Shown: piece by piece, positions 44,281 through 55,636 of the stretch
How positions within the stretch are numbered: the first letter of the stretch is position 1
Layout of the letters: each line of letters begins with the position of its first letter
Source of the DNA: Closterium sp. NIES-65
Taxonomy: Eukaryota; Streptophyta; Zygnematophyceae; Desmidiales; Closteriaceae
Assembly (NCBI GenBank): GCA_948144175.1
Contig: CANXME010002654.1
Location: 186,001 to 250,000 of the forward strand
Direction of reading: 5' to 3'
Length of the DNA: 64,000 nt
Notes under the pieces: generated by a model
Seen by the model: only the letters and a program-made list of their open reading frames with translations
What the model was told of the DNA's origin: nothing
Databases searched by the model: none
Translations under genes and position numbers: made by a program

Positions 44281-46738
44281 CTCCCCTCGTTCTCAACAAA
44301 CTTGGTGAGTGGAGCGGACGTTCAGGATAGGGGGGTTGACCAGTTCACTCCTGCGAGTCAGCGGGTGACCCACTGCACGTGTGCTCGGACAGGCCGACAC
44401 TTGGCCACGTTTACCCTTCGGCCGGGTCGAGCCTGTACACCCTCACTACTGAGTCTCCTCCGGCTGCTGAGCCTGGTCAGGTCGCTGCGTCGAGTCAGGT
44501 GTTTGCAGCAGCGTCCATGTCTAGTCCTGAGTCTTCTCCCTACTCGTGTCGTCTCCTGTCTCACCAGACTCTCCTTTGGCACCACCGCCTTTGTCACCCC
44601 TCTCTGCCTCGTCTCCGAGGCATGGCCTCCCGTGTCCTTGTATTTGGTCTCCCCCGGTCTCTCCCTCCTCTACCTCCAGGGCCTGCCCCTACCTGCGTCC
44701 CCTGCGTCGAGGGGCGACAAGGCGCCGCCCCTCACTCCTCCGAGTTTCCTCCGACAGAGGCTCCGTTGCAGACGCTTCACATGGACGTGTGGGGCCCCGC
44801 CCGCGTGCGTGGCCAGGGGCACGAGCGTTACTTCTTGTTGGTGGTTGACGACTACTCGCGTTACACCACGGTCTTCCCCTTGCGCAGCAAGGGCGACGTC
44901 CCTGAGGTGTTGATCGACTGGATCCGCGCAGCTCGTCTCTAGCTCAGAGAGAGTTTCGGCTCCAACTTTCCTGTTCTGCGTCTGCACTCTGACAGAGGCG
45001 GGGAGTTTTCCTCTGCCCGTCTGGGAGCCTTTTGTCGGGCACAGGGCATCCGCTAGACCTTCACGCTTCCGGCCTCTCCACAGCAAAATGAGATTGCTGA
45101 GCGCCGCATTGGCAAGGTCATGGACGTCGCTCGTACGTCCATGATCCATGCGGCTGCCCCCCATTTTCTGTGGCCGTTTGCGGTTCACTACGCGGCGCAT
45201 CAGCTCAACCTTCAGCCCCAGGTCTCCTTGCCAGAGACCTCTCCCACCTTGCGGTGGACGGGGAAGGTTGGCGATGCATCTGCGTTTCGGGTCTGGGGAT
45301 CTCGGGCGTTTGTTAGCGACTTGTCTGCGGACAAGCTCTCCCCCCGTGCTGTTCCTTGCGTCTTCCTTGGCTTCCCCCCTGACGCGCCTGGTTGGAGGTT
45401 TTACCACCCCACCTCGCGCCGTGTTCTGTCCTCCCAGGACGTCACCTTTGACGAGTCGGTACCTTACTACCGTCTCTTCCCCTACCGCGCCGCGCCCCTT
45501 CCCCCGCCGCCGCTCTTCCTTGCACCAGGTCCTCCCCCGGTAGACCCCCTCTCCCCTCAGGGTCCTGCCCCGTCAGGTGTGTCTCATGTAGACGCAGTCA
45601 ATCCTGTTGAGGTAGCTGTTGACTCTGCTGCTGCTAGAGGTGCTGAGCCTGCGGGTGCCGGGTCTGGGGGTGCTGAGACTGGGGGTGCTGAGTCTGGGGG
45701 TGCGGAGCCTGGGGGTGCGGAGCCTGGGGGTGCGGAGCTTGGGGGTGCGGAGCCTGGGGTGCGGAGCCTGGGGGCGCTGGGTCTTCTCGTGTGGCCGCCG
45801 GCGGTGCTTCGTCGAGGCGGGAGCCACTCTCTCCGCAGGAGCTGCGCGAGTGGTTTGCTCGGCGCTGGAGCCATGCTGCTGGAGCTGCTGGGCGTGGGGG
45901 TGCTGCTGGGGCTACTGGAGCTGCCGGTCCTGCTGGAGTTGGTGCTGCTGGTGCTGCTGGAGCTGCTGGAGCTGGAGCTGCTGGGGTTGTTGGTGCTGGT
46001 AGTTCTGCTGGTGCTGGTGCGTCTGAGGGTGCTGGAGTTGGCGCTGTTGGAGCTAGAGGTACTGCAGACGCTGGTACTGCTGCTGGGGGTACTGGTGCTG
46101 TCCCTGCTGGTTCTGGGGGCGCTTCGCGGCCGCGGCCGTACTTCGTTCCACTCCTTGAGCAAGTTGTTGGTCTCCCGCCTTCTACTGGTCCTACTCCTCC
46201 CTTAGAGTGTCCACAGCCTGTCCAGTCGCAGTCACAGTTACAGCCCGCCTCCCCTCTACCTGCTCCTTCTCCCTAGACTGGTCCTACTGGAGGTCTTGCT
46301 GAGCGTCGTGAGCCTGCGTCTCGTCCTGCGTCGCGTGTTCATGCTGCTCGCACTAGTGGTCGTACTGCGCGTCCGCGTCCTCCTGCGGTCCCAGGCACAC
46401 ACCAGATGGCGCTGCGCCCTTCCACTGCTCCTCTGCGTGTCCCGTTGCCGTCTCCTCCAGAGTCCTCTCTTCCTACTCTTACTGACCCGGAGTTTGACTC
46501 TCTTCGTGCTGCCAGTCCTACTGTCACGCGTCTCTTGGCCACTGCTGTCACTGACCCTTCCTTTGAGTCCACTGCTGCGTCTGCCTTAGTGGCTGAGCTT
46601 GTCGACTTCGCTGCTCGCTGTCGTCTAGACTATGCCACTAGTCTTGTTGCTGAGTCCGAGTCTGTCTGTCCTCCGTCCGTCGGGGGTGGATGTGCTCTTA
46701 GCACGGACGTCCTTGAGGACAGGCAGGAGGAGTTCTAG
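44281..46738 (+). pseudogene. Copia I integrase and linker, broken
   Basis: Pre-integrase, then the core: LHMDVWGPARVRGQGHERY, LRLHSDRGGEFSSA, SPQQNEIAERRIG, IHAAAPHFLWPFAV, VWGSRAFV. TAGs at about 44939 and 45054 replace CAG. A frame shift occurs before 44440 and again in the GGAEP repeat near 45765. A TAG at about 46274-46276 and another at 46736-46738 follow in the region before RT. Confidence 0.85.
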
Positions 46739-46778
46739 TGTTTTGCTGCTACTTTGCCTCATCTCGTGTCCACGCTGA

Positions 46779-48362
46779 TTGCCCCTGAGGGAGACCCGGA
46801 TGCACCAGACATCCCGACTCCTCGATCGTACACTGAGGCGATCGAGGGTCCCTACTCCTCTCGGTACCAGTCAGCCATGGAAGTCCACATGCACCTACGT
46901 CGACGAGGTTCCCCCACCTGGGGCAAACATCGTCAGTGGCATGTGGATTTTCAGGGTGAAGCGGCCGCCGGGTTCTCCGCCTGTCTTCAAGGCGCGTTAC
47001 GTGGCTCGAGGCTTCAATCAGCGGCAGGGAGTTGACTACTTTCAGACCTTCTCTCCCACCCCGAAGATGACCACTCTTCGGGTGCTGCTGCACATAGCCG
47101 CTCAGCGCGACTACGAGCTTCACTCTCTTGACTTCAGCACTGCTTTCCAACAGGGCAGCCCGCACGAGGAGATCTGGCTGCGCCGCCCACCTGGCTTCAC
47201 TGGGTCGTTTCCTCCTGGTACCCAGTGGAGCCTCCGGCGGCCAGTCTATGGTCTCCGCCAAGCGCCCCGTGAGTGGCACGACACACTGAGGACTACACTT
47301 GTGGCTCTTGGGTTTGCTCCTTCTACTGCGGACCCGTCGCTGTTTCTGCGCACCGACACCTCTTTGCCGCCGTTCTACATCCTCGTGTACGTCGACGAAT
47401 TGGTCTTTGCCACTGCTGGACTCGCCCACGTGAAGTCCGAGCTACAGAAGAGACACACGTGCACAGACCTGGGTGAACTGCGCAGCTACCTTGGCTTGCA
47501 GATCACCCGGGACAGAGCACAGCGCACCATTACCCTGACTCAGTCACACATGGTGCAGCAGGTCCTTCAGCGCTTCGGCTTCACGTACTCCTCGCCTCAG
47601 GCCACTCCTCTGTCTACTCGCCACTCGCTCTCAGCTCTGCCTTCGGATGAGTCCATAGAGCCGAGTGGCCCGTACCCAGAGCTTGTTGGCTGTCTCATGT
47701 ACCTGATGACCTGCACACGACCTGACCTTGCATACCCTCTTAGCACCTTGGCACGCTATGTTGCTCCTGGGAGACACCGACCAGAGCACATGGCTGCAGC
47801 AAAGAGGGTGTTGCGCTACGTGTGCAGTACGTCGGGCATGGGGCTAGTGCTTGGAGAGCGACGTCGAGTGGTCCTCACAGGTCATGCAGACGCTTCTTGG
47901 GCTGACGACCAGCCGACACAGTGGTCGTCACAGGGTTACACCTTCAGTCTTGGATCCGGCTCTGTTTCGTGGCAGTCTACCCGCTCGTCTTCTGTTCTCA
48001 CCTCCAGTTGTGAGGCTGAGATCTACGCGGGGGCCATGGCTGCACAGGAGCTACGCTGGCTCACCTACCTGCTGACTGACCTAGGAGAGCCGCCTCGTTC
48101 TCCTCCAGTTCTGTACATAGACAACAAGGCCATGCTGGCCTTGTGTCGGGAGCACAGACTGGAGCACAGAACGAAGCACATTGCTCTCCGCTACTTCCTG
48201 GCTCGTGAGCTGCAGCAGCGTGGTCTGCTCCGTCTCACCTACGTGGCCTCTGAGGCCAACACTGCTGATATCTTCACCAAGGCCCTTCCACCTTGTGATC
48301 ATCAGCGCTTCTGTGCTATGCTAGGTCTTGTGCCTACTTGGCCTCACTTGCTCACTTCTTGA
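46779..48362 (+). pseudogene. Copia I reverse transcriptase and RNase H, open but catalytically altered
   Basis: A 527-codon open stretch, the longest intact RT-RNase H of the alpha copies. RT from TYVDEVPPPGANIVSGMWIF, KARYVARGFNQRQGVDY, LDFSTAFQQGSPHEEIWL. The catalytic box reads YVDE instead of YVDD (GAA at about 47398), and three residues after FATA are missing. RNase H is complete (DASWADDQPTQ, SSCEAEIYAGA, YIDNKAMLA, FTKALPPCDHQRF). The Asp to Glu change in the active site should cripple polymerisation. Ends TGA. Confidence 0.88.
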
Positions 48363-48561
48363 CCTTGTTTGCATTGTACTCTTTCTATACTTGCACTTGC
48401 TTGTTTACCATTATATATATGATCTTGCATGTGAACTAGCCTTGTGGCCTTGCTCTTGTGCTCGGACTGTGTGGTGACGTTGTGATCCACCCTGAGCTTG
48501 CTTTGGTTTGCTTGACTGGTCTTGTGACCCCTTGTTCTCCCCCACTTTGCCTATGGGGGTG
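48363..48561 (+). other. 3' untranslated region and polypurine tract of copia I
   Basis: Carries the conserved alpha block (about 48458-48500) and CTATGGGGGTG before the LTR. Confidence 0.8.
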
Positions 48562-48686
48562 TGTCAGGCATATATAGTATAGTCTGTGTAGGCTGTAGTG
48601 GGGCAGTTCATATGGGGTACAACACTTTAGGGTTTACCACTTGTACTCTTCATTCTGCTCAATGCATTCATTCTCGTTTCTTATCA
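48562..48686 (+). repeat. 3' LTR of copia I
   Basis: 125 bp, closely matching the 5' LTR; followed by TSD TACTG. Confidence 0.92.
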
Positions 48687-50328
48687 TACTGCTCCCGCAG
48701 CGATGTTGCTTGCGTTGGTGACCAGTTCAAACGGGTGGTGTGGGTCGGCAATGTGCAATACGGGCGGCGAATACAGGGTCGAAAAGGCGGCTTGTTCTTT
48801 CTCCCCCCACGTATACTCAACCCCTTCCTTAGCACGTCTGTCAACGGGCTAGTCAACTGCCCCATGTCGGGGACGAACCATCACATGTAGTTGACGAACC
48901 CCAAAGAAACTATGCAGGTCACTCAGATTTGTCGGCGCGTGCCATGCTTGCGATCTTTTTGGGTCTATTTCCACACCGTCGGTGGAAATGATGTGCCTTA
49001 TATATTCCTGTCTGTCTTTGAAGGCTTTGGTCAGTAGGCGGTTCTCACTTAGTACTTAAAAAACTGCTCCAATCTCGTGTAGGTGATGTGCTCTGTCTGG
49101 GCTGTAGATCAGGATATTGTCTAAGTAGACGATCACGCATTTATCTAAAAGCAGGCGGAATGCTTCATTCATGGTCATTTGTAAGGTGGAGAGGGCATTG
49201 GTCAGTCCGAAGAGCATTAACGTATATTTGAACGATCCGTAGCGAGCTCGCTAGGAGGTTTTTGGGCAGTCGTGCGGATTGACTCGGATCTGGTGGCAAC
49301 CTCCTCGAATGTCAATTTTCGAGAAGACTCCAGCTGTGCGAAGTTGGTCGATCAGTTCGTCGCCTTGCTGGATGGGGTAACAAGACTTGATGGTAATTCT
49401 GTTAAGTTCACGGTAGTCGATGCACATACAAAAAACTTTCGCCTTTTTTTGGTGTGAACTGTATTGCGGCGGCGAAGGGCGACTATCTCGGGCGAATTAT
49501 TTTTTTCTCAAGCAAGTAACCCGGCTGCTTCCGCAGTTCGTCCAGTTTGAGTTGGGTCAGTCGGAACTGTCGCTGTAATTTCAGCTGTGCCCCCGCTTCT
49601 AGTTCTATCCTATGGTCGTGCGGTCACTGAGGTGGCAGTCCCTCCGGTAGGACGTCGGAAAAATCCCGTTGTGTTGTTTCAGTAGCGTTGCCAAGTCACC
49701 CGGTACGTCGGCGAGAAGTTTCGGTAAATCGCTTTCCTTGTCTGCTACCTCGGCTTTACAGATGTCAACCGCATACACGTCAGCCCCTGCCGCTTCACCA
49801 CGTTTCATCGTGATTGCGTTGACACGCACTGACGAAGATTCGAGCGAGCTCCAGCGAGCTTAGGCAATGTTGTTACCGTTCACTCGCACGGTGCAGTCAC
49901 CCGTCATCCAGTCAATTCGCGGATTGTGTCAGTGTAGCCAATCACGGAAGAGTAAAATGTCGGTCCCATCGAGGGTCGTTGCGAGAATTTCCTGGGTAAA
50001 CGTGAAACTACCCCCGCATTGGATCCGAACTTGGTCCACGCGTTCTCGTATCGCCAGTGACGTGCTGTCGATATCAGGTAGACATCTGTCTAGTGGCAAT
50101 TTCAGTCTCCGTGTTGTAGCGGTGTTAATCAGGCTGTCGCTGGCTCCCCCATCCACGAAGATTTTAACCAAATCGGTCTGTATTTTTCACTAAGCAGTAT
50201 GGGGCTGTCTACCGTTGTACCCTCCTTATTCGACCAGATGTGGTCGATTGCGTGAACCGGCACAATCACTCGGTGAGGGTCGGTTAGTTCCCGCGAGCGG
50301 CATGACTTGTCTGTGGAGGGCCCAACTG
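48687..50328 (-). pseudogene. Gypsy J protease, reverse transcriptase and RNase H start
   Basis: Minus strand, 5' to 3': protease-like VKIFVDGGASDSLINTATTR (50090-50171) down to TTLDGTDILL; then RT: MCIDYRELNRITIKSCYPI, FSKIDIRGGCHQIRV, YGSFKYTLMLFGLTNA, VIVYLDNILIYSPD, IISTDGVEIDPKKI; then RNase H starting FELVTNASNIAAG. Many frame breaks and stops. The RT box reads YLDN where YxDD is expected, so the second catalytic Asp is gone. It continues at 42198 beyond copia I. Confidence 0.85.
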
Positions 50329-50607
50329 CTACTGACTCCCAGCGTTTCCTTGCTGCTTTGTATGTTCTAGCTGCTCAACTTCCCTCTTTCTCTTAGCGTT
50401 TTTCGGGCATTCACTCTTACGGTGCCCCAGCCTGTTGCACGCGAAGCAGCGCCCTTTAAATGGTGCGGCACCCGCATTTGCAGCAACAGCACGTATTCTG
50501 GCGTGCTCGTTCATCCCACGAGGCCGATGTTCACTGCTGTTGCTACTGCCGTAGGACCCCGGTCTCGGTCGGCGTAAGAGGTCAAGCTTCTCTGCCATTG
50601 GGAGTGT
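50329..50607 (-). pseudogene. Gypsy J gag C-terminus with zinc knuckle
   Basis: Minus strand AEKLDLLRRPRPGSYG, then CFACNRLGHRKSEC (C-x2-C-x4-H-x4-C), ending GNAGSQ and TAG. It matches the end of the L gag (62000-62249) closely, which places J and L in one family. The rest of gag is missing beyond 50607. Confidence 0.88.
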
Positions 50608-51304
50608 TGGTGCAACCCTACGGTTTGCACTCGGCTTGTTGTCCGTGTGCGTGCATGTGTTTGTGTATGGAATGGTATGAGGGCATGGGATAATATATAT
50701 TTCATGCTTATAATTGTGTGTGAATGTTGAGTCATGATGTCGAGTGTGTGTGTCGAGTCAATAGCGAGTTATCGCTAGACGCGTGTTACACGCTCGTTTG
50801 TGTCTCGCGCGCAGTTTTTATTTTGTCGTGCGCGGTTTCTATTTTGTCCTGTGTCGAACGTTCGGCGTGTCGCAGATGTGTACAACAGACCCATCAAGAA
50901 CTCAAGGATGAGTTCGTGATGAAGAGCCCGAGCCTTGGTGTCAAGCCTCAAGTGATTTCGAAGCTCGCCAAAAGGGTACACCTCAAGATATTGAAGATAG
51001 TTACATTACTTGGTGTAGTGTAACATTTCACTTGGTGTAGGCCCTAGTGAAGGGTAGTTTCGAGACCCTTCGTGGTTGGGGATAGTGTGGCACTGTTCCA
51101 CATCACTGTACCTCGGCTCTTGGGGTTTGTAGGAGCTGGGAGTCATTCCCAACTCGTAACTCTTCCTAACTCTTCCCATCTTGTGTTCTAAGACTATGTT
51201 GCTGCCATAGTGCCGTTCGTTCAAACCGACGCTGTGTCGTCAAGACTTTGTGAAATCGTGCGATTGAAATTGCCTATTGTAGGCGACGTTAAGACACTCC
51301 AGAT
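50608..51304 (+). other. Unassigned 0.7-kb segment between gypsy J and copia M
   Basis: No convincing coding region. The left edge starts GGAGTGTTGG (50604) and the right edge ends GACACTCC (51294-51301), giving a 7-bp inverted match, but I see no target duplication. It contains TAATATATAT near 50690, a repeated ACTTGGTGTAG (51011 and 51031) and a TG-rich stretch. It may be a solo LTR or non-autonomous element of an unknown family. Confidence 0.3.
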
Positions 51305-53194
51305 CCAGAGTCGGACTCTCTTTGTGCTGCCAGTCCTACTGTCACGCGTCTCCTGGCTACTGTCGTCACTGACCCTTCTTTCGAGTCCACTGCTGCGTCT
51401 GCCCTAGTTGCTGAGCTCGTCGACTTTGCTGCTCGCTGTCGCCTAGACTACGCTGCTAGTCTTGTAGCTGAGTCTAAGTCTATCTGTCCTCCGTCCGTCG
51501 GGGGTGAGTGTGCCCTTGGCACAGACGTCCTTGAGGACAGGCAGGAGGAGTTCCAGTGTCTGGCAGCTGCTTCACCTCATCTCGTGTCCGTAGTGCTTAC
51601 CCCTGAGGGAGACCCGGATGCACTTGACATCCCGACTCCGCGCTCTTACGCGGAGGCGATAGAGGGTCTCTACTCCTCTCAGTGGCTGGCAGCTATGGAT
51701 GCAGAGATGGCTTCCTGGAAGTCCACAGGCACCTACGTTGACGCTGTCCCCCCTCCTGGGGCGAACATTGTCAGTGGCATGTGGATTTTCAGGGTGAAGC
51801 GGCCGCCGGGTTCTCCGCCTGTCTTCAAGGCGCATTACGTGGCTCGTGGCTTCAGTCAGCGGCAGGGAGTTGACTACTTTCAGACCTTCTCCCCCACCCC
51901 GAAGATGACCACTCTTCGGGTACTGCTGCACGTTGCTGCTCACCGTGACTACGAGCTGCACTCTCTCGACTTCAGCACAGCTTTCTTGCATGGCAGCCTG
52001 CACGAGGAGATCTGGCTACGCCGCCCACCTGGCTTCACTGGGTATTTCCCTCCTGGTACCCAGTGGAGTCTCCGGCGTCCAGTCTACGGTCTCCGTCAGG
52101 CGCCACGTGAGTGGCACGACACACTGAGGACTACGCTTGCGGCTCTTGGGTTTGCTCCTTCTACTGCCGACCCGTCGCTGTTTCTGCGCACCGACACCTC
52201 TCTGCCGCCGTTCTACATCCTCGTGTACGTCGACGACTTGGTCTTTGCCACAGCTGACACTGCTGGACTCGCCTACGTGAAGTCTGAGCTGCAGAAGAGA
52301 CACACGTGCACAGACCTGGGTGAACTGCGCAGCTACCTTGGCTTGCAGATCACCCGGGACAGAGCACAGCGCACCATTACCCTGACTCAGTCACACATGG
52401 TGCAGCAGGTCCTTCAGCGCTTCGGCTTCACGTACTCCTCGCCTCAGGCCACTCCTCTGCCTACTCGCCACTCACTCTCAGCTCTGCCTTCGGATGATTC
52501 CGTAGAGTCGAGTGGCCCGTATCCAGAGCTTGTTGGCTGCCTCATGTACCTGATGACCTGCACACGACCTGACCTTGCATACCCTCTTAGCATTCTTGCA
52601 CGCTATGTTGCTCCTGGGAGACACTGACCAGAGCACATGGCTGCAGCGAAGAGGGTGTTGCGCTACTTGTGCAGTACGTCGGGCATGGGGCTAGTGCTTG
52701 GAGGGCGGAGTCCAGTGGTCCTCACTGGGCACGCAGACGCTTCTTGGGCTGACGACCAGGCTACGCAGCGGTCATCCCAGGGTTACACCTTCAGCCTTGG
52801 TTCCGGCTCTGTTTCGTGGCGGGCTACTCGCTCGTCTTCTGTTCTCGGCTCCATATGTGAGGCTGAGATCTACGCCGGGGCCATGGCTGCACAGGAGCTT
52901 CGCTGGCTCACCTACGTGCTGACCGACCTTGGAGAGCTGCCTCGTTCTCCTCCAGTCCTTTACGTAGACAACAAGGCCATGCTGGCCTTGTGTCGAGAGC
53001 ATAGACTGGAGCACAGAACAAAGCACATTGCTCTCCGCTACTTCTTTGCTCGTGAGCTACAGCAGCGTGGTCAGTTGCGGCTTGCGTTCGTGGCCTCTGA
53101 TGTTTTCACCAAGGCACTTCCGCCTTGTGATCATCAGCGCTTCTGCACTCAGCTGGGTCTTGTCCCTGTCTTGCCTCACTTGCTCACCCCTTGA
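51305..53194 (+). pseudogene. Copia M pol: RT and RNase H, 5'-truncated
   Basis: Begins abruptly in the segment before RT (matching I at about 46490). RT is complete with YVDDLVFATADT. A TGA at 52625-52627 (CGA in relatives, ..GRH then stop) separates RT from RNase H. RNase H lacks five codons: VASDVFTKAL instead of VASEANTADVFTKAL. It ends TGA at 53192-53194. Gag, protease and integrase are absent and there is no 5' LTR, so it is a remnant of an alpha element. Confidence 0.9.
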
Positions 53195-53404
53195 CCTTGT
53201 TTGTACTGTTACATATATATATACCTGCTCTTGCTTGTCTAGTCTTATATATATATGTTCTCCTGCATGTGAGCTGGCCTTGTGGCCTTGAACTTGTGCT
53301 CGGAATGTGTGGTGACTTTGTGATCCACCCTGAGCTTGCTTTGCTTTGCTTTGCTTGACTGGTCTTGTGACCCCTTGTTCTCCCCCACTTTGCCTATGGG
53401 GGTG
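53195..53404 (+). other. 3' untranslated region and polypurine tract of copia M
   Basis: TATATA runs at 53211-53221 and 53246-53257, the conserved alpha block (about 53297-53340), a (CTTTG)n stretch, and CTATGGGGGTG before the LTR. Confidence 0.8.
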
Positions 53405-53535
53405 TGTCAGAACATATAGATTGTGCTCATTGCGTAGGCTATAGTGGGGTAGCCCATAAAGGGTACAACCCAATTAGGGTTAGTACTTGTACTCCGTTCA
53501 TTCATAGTTCATCCATTCTCGTTTCAATTATCACA
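53405..53535 (+). repeat. 3' LTR of copia M
   Basis: About 131 bp, TGTCAGAACATATAG..AATTATCACA, matching the LTRs of B and F. Confidence 0.85.
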
Positions 53536-53829
53536 AATGTCATTGAATTCGGTGACATTGGGAAGCTAGATTACTTAAAGTTGTCGCCTACATACCTCCT
53601 GCGGGAGGCCTAGGTTTATCACTTGAAAACACGGTTGCACTGAGCTTCGCTCCAACCTTGAGTGGCGAGGTGGAGTTACTGCACCCTCACAGCACAACCT
53701 TTCCTCTGAAAATTGGGCGAAATAGGATTGGCTTCTAAATTTCGCGCCATACTGCTCCCCAACTCGGATTGGTTGCACGTGTTGGCGAAATCGCCAACAC
53801 ATCCCAATCCTCCCGAAATAAGTACCCCC
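53536..53829 (+). other. Non-coding spacer with a strong hairpin
   Basis: No gene seen. It contains a 10-bp perfect stem with a 2-base loop at 53779-53800 (GTGTTGGCGA / TCGCCAACAC), extended outside by GGATTGG (53766) and CCAATCC (about 53804). Confidence 0.5.
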
Positions 53830-54691
53830 CAACCGAACAGCTACCTCTGGCGCCCGTGACGGCGCCCTGCGCCCGTGACGGTGCCAGGACCCGCCCCTGG
53901 CGCCCGTGACGGTGCCCTGCGCCGCTGCGGACCCGTCCCTGGCGCCCGCGACGACGCCTCTACCTCACCCCGCGCCTGCACTTACTGCAGCCGCCCCTGC
54001 CCTACAGCGCGCTGACCGAGTGTAGCCGCTCTGCGGCTTCATCCCCGCCCCCCCTCCCCCCCCCCCCCCCCCTTCCTTCGTCTCCCTGCAGCCGTCGGGA
54101 GGAGGGTCTGGGGGTGGCGGGTGTGGGGGTGATGGGTGGTGTATTTCCCTTCCCCTCCTCCTCCTTTCATTCCCACTGCTGCAGCTGCCGCTGGGGGAAG
54201 GGTGTGAGGGTGTGGGGGAGCCAGGGGATTGGCATTGGGGTGGCGGGTGTGAGACCAACCAGCCCCCGTCCCTCTGAGGTAGGGGAGGGGGTGGGGGGGG
54301 GGGGGGGGGGGGGGGGGAGGAGAGTAAAGGGGTGGCAGGAGTGCCTGCCCTTTTGCTGCTGTACCTGCTCTGTTACCGTGCCTGCTATTGCTGTTGCTGG
54401 TGTACCCTTGCAGGTTGTGTTCTGCACAAACTCCTGCTGCAGGCAGTTATGGGGGAGTGTTAGAATATATCTGTAACTGCCTGTAGCTGTAGTTTAGTGT
54501 AGTTATTATAAACTGTTGGTGGTGCACCTTCTTTGCATGCTCTGTTTGCTATATGTACCCTAGTGCTATAGTGAACACTCATTCTCCTCTCTCCCTCCTT
54601 GGCACAAACTCTCTCGACTCCCCTTGGCATAGGCTACTAAGCCTAGGCCCTCACTTAAACCTAACTACCATTCCTGCTACTAGCTTTTACA
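53830..54691 (+). mobile_element. Non-autonomous LTR element N, 3' part
   Basis: Same plan as E and O: GC-rich repeats (CTGGCGCCCGTGACGG type, 53830-53960), a CT-rich block with CTGCTGCAGCTGCCGCT, a polypurine tract TTATGGGGGAG, then an LTR beginning TGTTAGAATATATC at 54457. No coding domains. C- and G-homopolymer runs lie at about 54050-54072 and 54296-54318. I could not find a 5' LTR, so the left edge is a guess. Confidence 0.5.
54457..54691 (+). repeat. Probable 3' LTR of element N
   Basis: Starts TGTTAGAATA right after a polypurine tract and ends near AGCTTTTACA. Without a partner LTR the end is tentative. Confidence 0.45.
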
Positions 54692-55633
54692 ATACCGAAT
54701 GATGGATGGACTATTGTGGGTTGGGGTACATAGACCTAACCGTAACTGCTGTACCCCATATGCCATGCATCGCTAAAGGCTAATGCTAGGCTGGCAAATG
54801 GTAACATGGTTCGGGCTAGTCCCGAAGCGTGGGCCGACACGGCCGGGCCAGCGGTGCATGGTATGGTGAAACAGTGCGCGCGAATGTTGGCGAAGCCCCG
54901 TTAGCAGTAACGGGCGAACAACGGTTGCTGCTGTACCAGGGCTAATTTTTGGTTTTGGCCAACCCTTACGATCAGTGTTGCACATCATCAAAATCCTAAT
55001 TATCATAGTATCCCTCAGTGAAAATCCTGATCTGTCAGGGTTTCTGCAGATCCTGAAAATTCTACCCTGGGTCATCAGTGTAACAATTTTTCAACTTGGT
55101 ACATTGGCGTTGCCTCGAATGCAACTTTATTACCGTACTGGCCAATGGTGGCCCACTTCGTGCCAGCACACGTAATGTCGTGCCGAAATTTACAGTTACG
55201 ACAGTTGGCAAAGGGGATTCCCAGGTTACGGGGTACGGGGGGTTAGGGGAAGGTTGGGGGGGGGGTCGGGGGTTGGCTGGAACTCGCTTCAGGGTAAATC
55301 TCGATAAGAGGATTGGCAACCCTGAGGCGACAGTGTAGCTTAATCGTAAACCCTGGCACATCAGGGTAAATGAAGGTCCTACAAATTTTACCCTACCGCA
55401 TCAGTGTTACCCCCTAAAAACCACCCTGTTCATCAGGGTATCAGGGTGATTTACCCTGATAAAATAGGCCCTGTGCTGTACACGATGTTGGAGGACGTAG
55501 TAAATAATGCCAGAAAAATCCTTATAGATGTACTGTTTTACTTCTATAGTGTAATTCTCGCTCATTCGCTCAATTGCAGTCCGTAACCCACTGCCACACA
55601 TTTCCCTTCCCAGCGCTCCGAAACTCTCTTCCC
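54692..55633 (+). other. Low-copy non-coding region rich in CAGGGT/ACCCTG words
   Basis: No gene seen in either strand. From 55015 to 55465 the words CAGGGT and ACCCTG recur on both strands, including a hairpin at about 55438-55461 (TATCAGGGT / ACCCTGATA). A fragment at about 55545-55586 (TATAGTGTAATTCTCGCTCA) resembles the end of the gypsy L LTR (60843-60884). Confidence 0.4.
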
Positions 55634-55636
55634 TAA

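Larger units (their letters stand above)
42199..48686 (+). mobile_element. Copia I (alpha family), defective, inserted in gypsy J
   Basis: 6488 bp. LTRs 42199-42323 and 48562-48686, 125 bp each, starting TGTCAGGCATATAT and ending TTCTTATCA. Perfect TSD TACTG (42194-42198 and 48687-48691). PBS-like TGGTATCGAGC directly follows the 5' LTR. The gag N-terminus is deleted and pol has many stops. Confidence 0.94.
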
